A program made the translations under genes and the position numbers. 64,000 nt of DNA, taken from NCBI GenBank assembly GCA_038252945.1, contig JBBSHN010000003.1:1-64000 (forward strand), in the 5' to 3' direction. Below, one piece after another: positions 17,729-25,528 of the stretch (the stretch's first letter is position 1; every line of letters begins with the position of its first letter). Source of the DNA: JAUJOE01 sp038252945 (lineage in GTDB: Bacteria; Actinomycetota; Actinomycetes; Propionibacteriales; Nocardioidaceae). The notes under the pieces are model-generated. The model saw only the letters and a program-made list of their open reading frames with translations. It was not told the origin of the DNA and searched no databases.

Positions 17729-18601
17729 ATGCACACCACGCTCAGCTCGGCCAGCAAGCAGGTCGTGATCGGACCTGACCAGCCGTTCTGCCTCATCGGC
17801 GAGCGCATCAACCCGACCGGGCGCAGGCTCTTTCAAGAGCAGCTCCGCGCAGGGGACTTGTCGGCGATCGAGCGCGACGTCGCGGCTCAGGTGGCGGGCG
17901 GAGCTTCGGTGCTCGACGTCAACATGGGTGTGCCCCTGACCGACGAGCCGCAGCTGCTCAAGCAGGCGATCCAGCTCGTGCAGAGCCTCACCGACTTGCC
18001 GATCTGCATCGACTCCTCCGTCGTGGAGGCGCTCGAGGCTGGATTGTCGGTGTACGAGGGCAGGGCCTTGGTCAACTCCGTGACGGCCGAGGACGACCGC
18101 ATGGCCGCGATTCTGCCGATGGTGAAACGCTACGGCGCCGCGGTCATCGGTCTGCCCAACGACGCCGACGAGATACCGATGGACGCCGACAAACGGGTGC
18201 AGCTCACTAAGAAGATCCTCGACACTGCGGTCAGTACCTACGACCTCGCACCCGAGGACGTGGTCATCGATCCGCTGGCGATGCCGATCGGAGCAGACAC
18301 CACGGTGGTCAACACGACGCTCGAAACCATCGCCAGGATCACCGAGGAGTACGACGTCAACACGACTCTCGGCGCCTCGAACGTCTCCTTCGGTATGCCG
18401 GGTCGACACACGATCAACGCCACGTTCCTGCCGATGGCGATGGCAGTCGGACTCACCAGCGCCATCATGGACGCCCGGTCGCCGCAGATCGTCGAGGCCG
18501 TCAAGGCGGCCGACCTGCTTCTCGGACACGACGAGTGGGGCGGCAACTGGATCGCGGCGCACCGCGCCAAGCGGGCCGCTCAGCAGTCCGCATCGCCATG
18601 A
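17729..18601 (+). CDS. Corrinoid:tetrahydrofolate methyltransferase (pterin-binding, MtgA-like)
   Basis: 290 residues forming one pterin-binding TIM barrel. IGERINPTGR (23-32), SVLDVNMG, ICIDSS, DVVIDPLAMPIG and GASNVSFGMPGR match the MetH/AcsE/MtgA methyltransferase family and its folate-contacting strands. It should move the methyl group from methyl-Co(III) corrinoid to tetrahydrofolate. The gene lies 14 bases behind the corrinoid gene and overlaps the activator gene by ATGA. The stand-alone domain, without MetH homocysteine or AdoMet modules, fits a catabolic methyl-transfer role. Confidence 0.9.
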   Translation: MHTTLSSASKQVVIGPDQPFCLIGERINPTGRRLFQEQLRAGDLSAIERDVAAQVAGGASVLDVNMGVPLTDEPQLLKQAIQLVQSLTDLPICIDSSVVEALEAGLSVYEGRALVNSVTAEDDRMAAILPMVKRYGAAVIGLPNDADEIPMDADKRVQLTKKILDTAVSTYDLAPEDVVIDPLAMPIGADTTVVNTTLETIARITEEYDVNTTLGASNVSFGMPGRHTINATFLPMAMAVGLTSAIMDARSPQIVEAVKAADLLLGHDEWGGNWIAAHRAKRAAQQSASP

Positions 18602-20541
18602 CCGAGCGCAGCGCCGAGCGGCCCGACCCTTCGCGATTGCGCCGTGAGGGCTTGATCGACGTCCTGGCCGACCGCGCCGACCTGGCCGATGCGCCACCCG
18701 CCGTTCCTGGCACGGGGCGCGTCCGCATCTCTTTCCCCGCTAACGACCGGGACGTCAGCGTCCCGCCCGGCGTCAGCGTCTTCGACGCCGCGAGCTGGAA
18801 CGGCATCGCGATCGACTCGACCTGCGGCGGCCACGGAACCTGCAAGAAGTGCAAGGTGCAGATTCTGTCTGGCACCGTGCACACGTCCGTTTCCGACGAG
18901 CGGGCGTTCAGTTCAGAGCAGCTGCGCAGCGGCTGGCGACTTGCCTGCCTGACCTCAGCCGCCACCGACCTCACCGTGCATGTCCCGCCGCTTACCACGC
19001 GCCCGAAGGCCGCAACGGTCGGAGTCGGCCGCCAAGTCATCTTGCGGCCGGCGCTGCAGAAGCGGTACGTCGAGATGTCCGAGCCCACGCTTCAGGACCA
19101 GCGACCAGACCTCGACCGGCTCCTCGCGGCTGTCGACGACCTCGAGCTACGTGTCGACCTGCACGCGATCCGTCGACTTCCCACGATCACTCGGCGCAGC
19201 GACTTCCGCGTGACCGCCGTCATCGTCGACGACGTGCTCATCGACGTGGAGCCAGGAGACACGACTTCACGCCGCTTCGCTCTCGCCTTCGACCTCGGTA
19301 CGACAACAGTGGTGGCAACTCTTGTTGACACAGCGACGGGCACTCCGGCCGCCGTAGCGTCGATGCTCAACAAGCAGCAGCCGTTCGGCGCTGATGTGAT
19401 CACCCGGATCAGCGCGACGATGCTGGACCCAGACGCTGCAGACCGACTTCGAGAAGCGGCGGCGGATACTCTCCAGGAGCTCACGTCCGAGGTCTGCAAG
19501 CAAGCTGAGGTCGACCCGACCGAGGTTTACGAGATCGCGATCGCGGGCAACGCCACCATGATGGGCCTGGCCCTCGGCATCGATCCCGAGCCGCTCGGCG
19601 TGGCTCCATTCATTCTCCCCGCCGCCAGCATTCCGCAGCTGTTGGCCTCCGACTTCGGAGTCGCTTTGCATCCCCGCGCCCGCGCCTTCGTGATGCCCGC
19701 GCTCGGTGCGTACGTCGGGGGCGACATCGTGGCCGGAATGCTCGCATCCGGCATGGACCGCGACCGCCGCCTGCGCCTGTTCATCGACGTGGGTACAAAC
19801 TGCGAGATCGTGCTTGGCGACGGTGAACGCATCCTCGCCACCGCCGCGCCAGCCGGCCCAGCGTTTGAAGGCGGCGCGATCCGGTGCGGTATGCGAGCTG
19901 CCGATGGCGCCATCGAGACCGTCCAGCTCAGTGACGACACCGTGACCTGCTCGGTCATCGGCGACGTACCCGCGCAGGGCTTGTGCGGGTCGGGGCTCGT
20001 CGACGCAGTGGCTGAGCTTGCCCGAGTCGGTCTGCTGGACTCCAGCGGTCGATTCGTACCTTCCGACGCAGCCGCTCACATCGCCCCTGGGCTGGCTCCG
20101 CGGTTGCAGGAGATCAACGGCGAGCGAGTGTTCTTGCTTTCTGCGCGTGCGGATGGCTCCGCTGAGTCTGATGTGTTCTTGAGCCAGCGTGACGTACGCG
20201 AGCTGCAGTTCGCCAAGGCGGCGATCTCGACCGGATGGACCCTGCTGCTCGCGGAGATGGGAGTCGAGCCGGGCGACGTTCAGCAGGTGCTGCTCGCCGG
20301 CTCATTCGGGTCGTATCTCTCGCCAGCGAGTGCGGTGCGCATCGGCCTGGTGCCACGGCTGCCGTTGCTGCGCATCGTGAGCGCTGGCAACGTCGCCGGC
20401 GAAGGCGCCAAGATGGCGCTGCTCAGCGCTCAGGAGCGCCACGGTGCAAGCGCTTTGCTGAAGGAGGTGCGGTATGTCGAGCTTTCCGACCGGACTGACT
20501 TCAACGACGAATTCGTGGACCAGCTCGCGTTCCCGGCCTGA
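18598..20541 (+). CDS. Corrinoid-activating ferredoxin/ASKHA ATPase (RACo-like, DUF4445)
   Basis: 647 residues. About 41-125 is a plant-type [2Fe-2S] ferredoxin domain with Cys76, Cys82, Cys85 and Cys117 (CX5CX2CX31C). A linker follows, then the ASKHA ATPase domain with FDLGTTTVVATLVD (about 241-254), IAGNATMMGLALG, FIDVGTNCEIVLGD and VLLAGSFGSYLSP. Such proteins use ATP to reduce inactive Co(II) corrinoid back to Co(I). The start overlaps the methyltransferase stop (ATGA). Its 3' end overlaps the DUF1638 gene by 68 bases. Its presence shows that the corrinoid protein is expected to suffer oxidative inactivation. Confidence 0.92.
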   Translation: MTERSAERPDPSRLRREGLIDVLADRADLADAPPAVPGTGRVRISFPANDRDVSVPPGVSVFDAASWNGIAIDSTCGGHGTCKKCKVQILSGTVHTSVSDERAFSSEQLRSGWRLACLTSAATDLTVHVPPLTTRPKAATVGVGRQVILRPALQKRYVEMSEPTLQDQRPDLDRLLAAVDDLELRVDLHAIRRLPTITRRSDFRVTAVIVDDVLIDVEPGDTTSRRFALAFDLGTTTVVATLVDTATGTPAAVASMLNKQQPFGADVITRISATMLDPDAADRLREAAADTLQELTSEVCKQAEVDPTEVYEIAIAGNATMMGLALGIDPEPLGVAPFILPAASIPQLLASDFGVALHPRARAFVMPALGAYVGGDIVAGMLASGMDRDRRLRLFIDVGTNCEIVLGDGERILATAAPAGPAFEGGAIRCGMRAADGAIETVQLSDDTVTCSVIGDVPAQGLCGSGLVDAVAELARVGLLDSSGRFVPSDAAAHIAPGLAPRLQEINGERVFLLSARADGSAESDVFLSQRDVRELQFAKAAISTGWTLLLAEMGVEPGDVQQVLLAGSFGSYLSPASAVRIGLVPRLPLLRIVSAGNVAGEGAKMALLSAQERHGASALLKEVRYVELSDRTDFNDEFVDQLAFPA

Positions 20542-21166
20542 GACAGCCGGTCGCGTCGCGCTGATCGCCTGCGGTGCGCTGGCGCAGCCGTGTGCCCGGA
20601 TCGCCGAACGACACGGCTGGCCGGTCGACGTCCACCCGCTTCCTCCGCTGCTGCACAACTCCCCGCACCGGATCGCCGGTGAGGTGGAGGCGTTGGCGGA
20701 ACGCCTGCGCGACGGCTACGCCGCGGTGGCGATCGCGTACGCCGACTGCGGCACCTACGGCGCACTCGACGAGGTGTGCGAACGGCTGGGCATGCCGCGG
20801 CTGCCAGGGCTGCACTGCTACGACATTTATGCCGGACCGAAGCGGCTCCAGGCGCTTCTGGAGGAGGAACCGGGCACCTACGTCCTCACCGACTTCCTGG
20901 TGCGGTCCTTCCAGCGCTCCGTGGTAGCCGAGCTGGGGCTCGACCGCCACCCCGAGCTTCGCGACAGCTACTTCGGTAACTACCGTCGGGTGGTCTGGCT
21001 GGCCTCAGAGCCGACCGACCCCGAACTTTGCGAGTGCGCCGAGCGGGCCGCGAGAACACTTCGGCTTCCGCTCACGGTCCTCGACGTGGGACACGCTGGA
21101 CTCGAGCGCGCGCTGGCAAACCTGGTCACCTCTCCAGACCGGGACATGGCAGGTACCGGCAGGTGA
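20474..21166 (+). CDS. DUF1638 domain-containing protein
   Basis: 230 residues. The DUF1638 region runs from about residue 28 (RVALIACGAL) through IAYADCGTYGALDEVC, HCYDIYAGP and YVLTDFLVRSFQR. ATG 20474 has an ideal AAGGAGG six bases upstream, and no ATG, GTG or TTG lies between it and the domain, so I accept a 68-base overlap with the RACo gene. DUF1638 proteins recur beside MttB and corrinoid genes in other genomes (from memory). Conserved Cys residues (CGAL, DCGTYG) suggest metal, cofactor or redox binding, but no activity is established. Confidence 0.85.
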   Translation: MSSFPTGLTSTTNSWTSSRSRPETAGRVALIACGALAQPCARIAERHGWPVDVHPLPPLLHNSPHRIAGEVEALAERLRDGYAAVAIAYADCGTYGALDEVCERLGMPRLPGLHCYDIYAGPKRLQALLEEEPGTYVLTDFLVRSFQRSVVAELGLDRHPELRDSYFGNYRRVVWLASEPTDPELCECAERAARTLRLPLTVLDVGHAGLERALANLVTSPDRDMAGTGR

Positions 21167-21174
21167 GCGCGCCA

Positions 21175-22017
21175 TCACGCAGCCAGCAACTGCCGGCGCC
21201 AGTGCTCGGTCTCGGCAAGCTGGTTGAAGGTGAAGAGGTGAAGACCTGCCACGTTCAATGTCGGGTCGGCCATATACCCGGCCGACTTCTTCAAAAAGCG
21301 CTCGGGGCTGAATGATCCGGGGGCCGTCAACCGTGCCATGGTGCTCTTGTGGGTCTTCAGGAACTTGACGGATTGTCCGACCCCGATGCGCGTTGCCATC
21401 GAGAGAAGCTTGGTCGACTCCACCGGCCCCGGGAGTCCGACGAGCACCGGCAGGTCAACTCCGCGGCGGCGTAGTCTGACCAGCCACGACTGGACCGACG
21501 CGGGGGCGAAGCACAGATTGCTCACGATGTACGTCGCGTGGAGGCGCTTGTCCCACATCGACACGATTGTGACGTCGTCGTCGATCGCGGGGTGGCTTTC
21601 CGGGTAACCGGTAATGCCGATCGCTGGGAATGGCCGTCCGAGATTGGTGAGGTCCCGAAGCAGCGACAGAGCGTCGGGGTAGTCTCCCGCCGGCGGGTCG
21701 GCGTCCCCCGCCGGGCAGAACACGTCCGTGATACCCAAGCCCGACAGCCGGTCGACGATCTCGGCAAGCTCTGTGCGCCCACTGACCATGCGTGCGGCGA
21801 GATGCGGGACCACTGAGTATCCATGTCCGGTCAGCCGTTCGGCCAGGTCCAGCGTGGCCTGAAGGCTCCTGTTGGCGCTGGCGGTCACGGTGATGGTCAC
21901 GTCGGGAGGCACAGCTGTCAGGACGAGGTCTTCTGCCTTCGCGGTGGGCAGCACTTCGTAACGTGCCGACCGAAGGGCCGAGGCCACCGACGGTGGCAGC
22001 GGCAGTGTCGAGCGCAT
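21175..22017 (-). CDS. Methylenetetrahydrofolate reductase (MetF-like)
   Basis: 280 residues of the MTHFR TIM-barrel family: VTITVTASANRS, HLAARMVSG, VFCPAGDADPPAGDYPDAL, AIGITGYPESHP and the terminal GLHLFTFNQLAETEHWR match MetF strands. Two Asp/Glu positions near DADPP and YPESHP suit flavin and folate binding. It ends 8 bases from the DUF1638 gene in convergent orientation. Next to a set producing methyl-THF, it may run in the oxidative direction, giving methylene-THF; a biosynthetic role for methionine cannot be excluded. It lies 97 bases downstream of DUF3017, so co-transcription with folD is possible. Confidence 0.82.
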   Translation of the reverse strand: MRSTLPLPPSVASALRSARYEVLPTAKAEDLVLTAVPPDVTITVTASANRSLQATLDLAERLTGHGYSVVPHLAARMVSGRTELAEIVDRLSGLGITDVFCPAGDADPPAGDYPDALSLLRDLTNLGRPFPAIGITGYPESHPAIDDDVTIVSMWDKRLHATYIVSNLCFAPASVQSWLVRLRRRGVDLPVLVGLPGPVESTKLLSMATRIGVGQSVKFLKTHKSTMARLTAPGSFSPERFLKKSAGYMADPTLNVAGLHLFTFNQLAETEHWRRQLLAA

Positions 22018-22114
22018 GAGACCCGTCTCGTGAGATCAGCTGGGCAGCGCCACTGTAATGGCTGCCTGCCACTGGGCAGCGACCGTAGGGGGCGATATCC
22101 GGGCGGCCGACGCG

Positions 22115-22396
22115 CTACTTGCGGTTGGGGATGATGATGGCCAATACGACGAGGCCGAACCCGCAGAGTGCCATGGTTGTCAAGTCGACGAATCGTCGAC
22201 GGATGCGCAGCATCCCCGCGCGGTCGTTCGGCAGCAACATCCGGGCGACGAAGGCGACCCCCAAGCTGACCCCGATCACCGTCACCCCGAGCCGCCAGGC
22301 GCCAGTTGCTGCAGCTCCGACGCCCAGGAGCGCGGCGGCGAGCACGCACAGGTAGATGGCACCGCCAGTCGTCGAGGGGGTCTTGAGCCAGCTCAC
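22115..22396 (-). CDS. DUF3017 membrane protein
   Basis: 93 residues with three hydrophobic segments (about 13-32, 34-52, 73-90) separated by a basic stretch (LRIRRRFVDL). This matches DUF3017, which commonly follows folD in actinobacteria. Function unknown. The GTG start overlaps the folD stop (GTGA), so it is coupled to folD. Confidence 0.85.
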   Translation of the reverse strand: MSWLKTPSTTGGAIYLCVLAAALLGVGAAATGAWRLGVTVIGVSLGVAFVARMLLPNDRAGMLRIRRRFVDLTTMALCGFGLVVLAIIIPNRK

Positions 22397-23268
22397 GCGC
22401 TATCTGCCGAGCGCTCGGCTGCCTCCACAACATTGGCGAGCAACATCGCTCGGGTCATCGGACCTACACCACCCGGCATCGGAGCAACCGCTCCGGCCAC
22501 CTCGTACACCGCGGGGTCGACATCTCCGACGAGCCCGGCTTCCGTCCGCGTCGTCCCGACGTCAAGCACCGTCGCGCCGGGCTTGACCATGTCAGCGGTG
22601 ATCATGCCCGCCAAACCGGCCGCGGCCACGACAATATCGGCACTGCTGACGTGCTGCTCCAGTTTGCGGGTGCCGGTGTGGCAGAGCGTTACGGTGGCGT
22701 TCTCGGTACGGCGAGTGAGCACCAGGCCAAGCGGTCGCCCGACGGTGATGCCTCGGCCGACGATGCACACGTGCGCACCGGCCACCGAAATGTCGTAGGC
22801 ACGCAGCAGCTCAACAATCCCGCGAGGCGTGCAGGGCAGCGGAGCGTCCTCCATGTGGACGAGCCGGCCGAGGTTGAGCGGATGGAGACCGTCAGCGTCC
22901 TTGGCCGGATCGATCAGCTCCACCGCGCGCGAGGCGTCGAGGTGCTTGGGAAGCGGCAGCTGGACGATGTACCCGGTACATCCCGGATCTGCATTGAGCT
23001 CCTGGATGCGGTCCTCGAGGAACTCCTGGCTGATGTCGGCCGGATGATGGGACCGAACCGACGCGATGCCGACTTGCGCACAGTCGCGGTGCTTGCCGCC
23101 GACGTAGGCGACGCTTCCGGGGTCCGCACCGATCAGCACGGTGCCAAGACCTGGCCGGATGCCCACTTCCGCCAGCCGGTCGACGCGTTGCTTGAGATCA
23201 GCTCGGATGGCTGCCGCTGTCGCCTTGCCGTTGAGGACTCGCGCTGCCACGGTGGGGAATTGTGTCAT
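22393..23268 (-). CDS. folD: Bifunctional methylene-THF dehydrogenase / methenyl-THF cyclohydrolase
   Basis: 291 residues from ATG 23268; the open frame upstream runs over purH and is not coding in this frame. It has the catalytic Tyr55-x3-Lys59 pair (YVGGK), GYIVQLPLPKH, the DADGLHP loop, CTPRGIVELL, the dinucleotide-binding VGRGITVGRPL and MPGGVGPMTRAML. It interconverts methylene-, methenyl- and formyl-THF. Formyl-THF is the substrate of the PurH and PurN products encoded just upstream, and methylene-THF is the expected product of the MTHFR gene downstream. Confidence 0.95.
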   Translation of the reverse strand: MTQFPTVAARVLNGKATAAAIRADLKQRVDRLAEVGIRPGLGTVLIGADPGSVAYVGGKHRDCAQVGIASVRSHHPADISQEFLEDRIQELNADPGCTGYIVQLPLPKHLDASRAVELIDPAKDADGLHPLNLGRLVHMEDAPLPCTPRGIVELLRAYDISVAGAHVCIVGRGITVGRPLGLVLTRRTENATVTLCHTGTRKLEQHVSSADIVVAAAGLAGMITADMVKPGATVLDVGTTRTEAGLVGDVDPAVYEVAGAVAPMPGGVGPMTRAMLLANVVEAAERSADSA

Positions 23269-23311
23269 GGCGTCGACGTCGGCCGGCCCGCAGGAGCGAA
23301 GACTGACCCGG

Positions 23312-24871
23312 TTAATGCGCGAAGTGCCGGGAGCCGCTGAAGTACATGGCGGCCCCCGCCGCCTCAGCCGCGGCGGTGACCTCCTCATCGCGTACTGATC
23401 CGCCGGGCTGGACCACGGCTCGCACCCCCGCATCCAGAAGTACGACGAGTCCGTCGGCGAACGGAAAGAAGGCATCCGACGCCGCTACCGAGCCTGCGGC
23501 CCGCTCCCCGGCCCGAGCGACAGCCAGCCGGGCAGCGTCAACACGGTTGACTTGACCCATACCGACTCCCACGGTCGCCTGATCGGCAGCAAGCACGATG
23601 GCGTTGGACTTCACCGCCCGGCAGGCCCGCCAGGCGAACGCCAGATCCTGAAGACCCGCTTCGTCCAGGGCGTCGCCACACACGAGCCGCCAACTCCGCA
23701 GGTCGTCCCCCTCGGCTTGGAAGCGGTCGGCGACCTGCACCAGCACGCCGCCCGTGATCGGCCGCTGTTCCAACGGGTCAGGAGGCGGGCTGCTCGCTCG
23801 CAGCAGGCGGAGGTTCTTCTTCGCGGTCAGGACCTCAAGAGCCGTCGGCTCGAAGTCCGGCGCCACCACCACCTCGGTGAAGATGTCCCGGAGCTGATTC
23901 GCCATCGCTTCGGTCACCGGCCGGTTCGCAGCGACCACGGCCCCGTACGCCGACGTGGGATCACAGGCGTGTGCCTTGGCGTGCGCTTCGGCCACGTCGC
24001 TTCCGATCGCGATGCCGCAGGGGTTCGCGTGCTTGATGATCGCGACAGCCGGCGGCTCAAAGTCGGAGGCGGCGCGGTGAGCTGCCTGCGCGTCAACGTA
24101 GTTGTTGAACGACATCTCCTTGCCGTGCAGCTGCTGGGCCTGCGCGAGCCCCGGTCCCCTCGCGTCGTCAAGGTACAAAGCAGCGGGTTGATGCGAGTTC
24201 TCGCCGTACCGCAATGGCGATCCGAGACGTAGGGCTCGACCGGTGAAATTTGGCCAGCGTTCCCCGCTCTCGGCTGCTACCTGACCGGCGAACCAGTTCG
24301 CCACCGCTACGTCGTACTCCGCGATCGCCGCGAAGGCCTCTGCGCCCAGTCGCTGCCGCTGCTGCTCGCTGAAGCCCCCTGAGCGAAGCGCCGCCAGCAG
24401 GTCGTCGTACTGGGCCACCGACGTGATCACCGCGACGTTGGCGTAGTTCTTGGCCGCCGCCCGAACCATCGCCGGCCCACCAATGTCGATCTGCTCAACG
24501 CACTCCTCCGGCGGCGCGTCGCTGCGCACCGTCTCGGTGAACGGATAGAGGTTGGAGATCAGCAGGTCGAACGGTTCGATCTCGAGCTGCCGCAGCTCGG
24601 TCCGATGGGAGGGGCGTCGCAGGTCGGCCAGCAGGCCGGCATGAATGCGCGGATGCAGCGTCTTGACCCGACCATCGAGACACTCGGCGGATCCGGTGAC
24701 CTCTTCCACGCCGATGACCACGAGGCCGCGATCGCGAAGATGGGAGGCTGTCGACCCGGTGGACACCACGTCGATGGTGGCCGCCGCCAAGGCCGCAGCG
24801 ACCTCGTCCAAGCCCTGCTTGTCATAGACGGAGACGAGTGCACGCCGCACCGGCCGGACACCACCCTTCAC
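23312..24871 (-). CDS. purH: Bifunctional AICAR transformylase / IMP cyclohydrolase
   Basis: 519 residues from GTG 24871, which overlaps the purN stop (GTGA). The N-terminal MGS-like cyclohydrolase domain contains ALVSVYDKQGL, STGSTA and VKTLHPRIHAGLLA. The C-terminal transformylase has HGKEMSFNNYVD, KHANPCGIA and VKSNAIVLA, ending in PGGSVRDEEV and MYFSGSRHFAH. It carries out the last two steps of IMP synthesis, using 10-formyl-THF. It lies 43 bases before folD on the same strand. Confidence 0.96.
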   Translation of the reverse strand: MKGGVRPVRRALVSVYDKQGLDEVAAALAAATIDVVSTGSTASHLRDRGLVVIGVEEVTGSAECLDGRVKTLHPRIHAGLLADLRRPSHRTELRQLEIEPFDLLISNLYPFTETVRSDAPPEECVEQIDIGGPAMVRAAAKNYANVAVITSVAQYDDLLAALRSGGFSEQQRQRLGAEAFAAIAEYDVAVANWFAGQVAAESGERWPNFTGRALRLGSPLRYGENSHQPAALYLDDARGPGLAQAQQLHGKEMSFNNYVDAQAAHRAASDFEPPAVAIIKHANPCGIAIGSDVAEAHAKAHACDPTSAYGAVVAANRPVTEAMANQLRDIFTEVVVAPDFEPTALEVLTAKKNLRLLRASSPPPDPLEQRPITGGVLVQVADRFQAEGDDLRSWRLVCGDALDEAGLQDLAFAWRACRAVKSNAIVLAADQATVGVGMGQVNRVDAARLAVARAGERAAGSVAASDAFFPFADGLVVLLDAGVRAVVQPGGSVRDEEVTAAAEAAGAAMYFSGSRHFAH

Positions 24872-25473
24872 AGAAGTGTCGCCTTTCTCCCGGAGATGAA
24901 GAAGCCGTTGCGAGCCATGCGTCCGACGCACTCGACCAGCATCCGGCGTTCGGCTTCCTTGATGCGCTGGTGCAGCGTGACCTCGGTGTCGTCATGCGCT
25001 ACGGGTACGACGGTCTGCGCGAGCACAGGACCTGTGTCAATCCCCGCATCCACGGCGAACAGTGTCGCCCCCGACACCTTTACGCCGTAGGCCAACGCGT
25101 CCCGCGGAGCGTGCATGCCGGGGAAGGCGGGCAGCAGCGAGGGATGGGTGTTGACCACCCGACCACCGAACCGCGCTAGAAACGCGCCGCCGAGCAGCTT
25201 GAGGAAGCCGGCCGAGATCACGAGGTCGGGAGCGTACGCCCCCACGCGGTCGGTGAGCACGGCGTCCCAGTCCGCGCGTTCTTGACCCGGGGGCAGCGGC
25301 AGCTCGAACACGGGAACGCCGGCCGAACGCGCCCGATGGGTGGCGCGGGTGCCGGTGCGGTCAGCGCCTACAGCAACTACCGATGCGCCGTACGCAGGAT
25401 CGGCGCAGGCATCGAGCAACGCCTGCAGATTGGAACCGGCTCCTGAGGCCAGCACGACCAATCGAGCAGCCAC
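24868..25473 (-). CDS. purN: Phosphoribosylglycinamide formyltransferase
   Basis: 201 residues from GTG 25473, with GGAAGGAG upstream; the open frame extends further, but conserved sequence begins at LVVLASGAGSNLQALL. The formyltransferase motifs are GGRVVNTHPSLLPAFPG, with the Asn and His of the catalytic set, and VDAGIDTGPVLAQ with the Asp. It uses 10-formyl-THF in purine synthesis and is translationally coupled to purH. It lies 55 bases after the DUF6350 gene. Confidence 0.95.
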   Translation of the reverse strand: MAARLVVLASGAGSNLQALLDACADPAYGASVVAVGADRTGTRATHRARSAGVPVFELPLPPGQERADWDAVLTDRVGAYAPDLVISAGFLKLLGGAFLARFGGRVVNTHPSLLPAFPGMHAPRDALAYGVKVSGATLFAVDAGIDTGPVLAQTVVPVAHDDTEVTLHQRIKEAERRMLVECVGRMARNGFFISGRKATLL

Positions 25474-25528
25474 CCGAAGACGCTCCTTCCGCGGCCGTCT
25501 GTCGGCGCCGCACACCATACCGACCGCA

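Noticed and set aside
22031..22060. Cobalamin-riboswitch-like string (GTGAGATC ... GCGCCACTGTAA) on the plus strand
   Set aside because: It resembles part of the B12-riboswitch core, but the later conserved elements are missing, and no plus-strand gene lies downstream; the genes here are on the minus strand.
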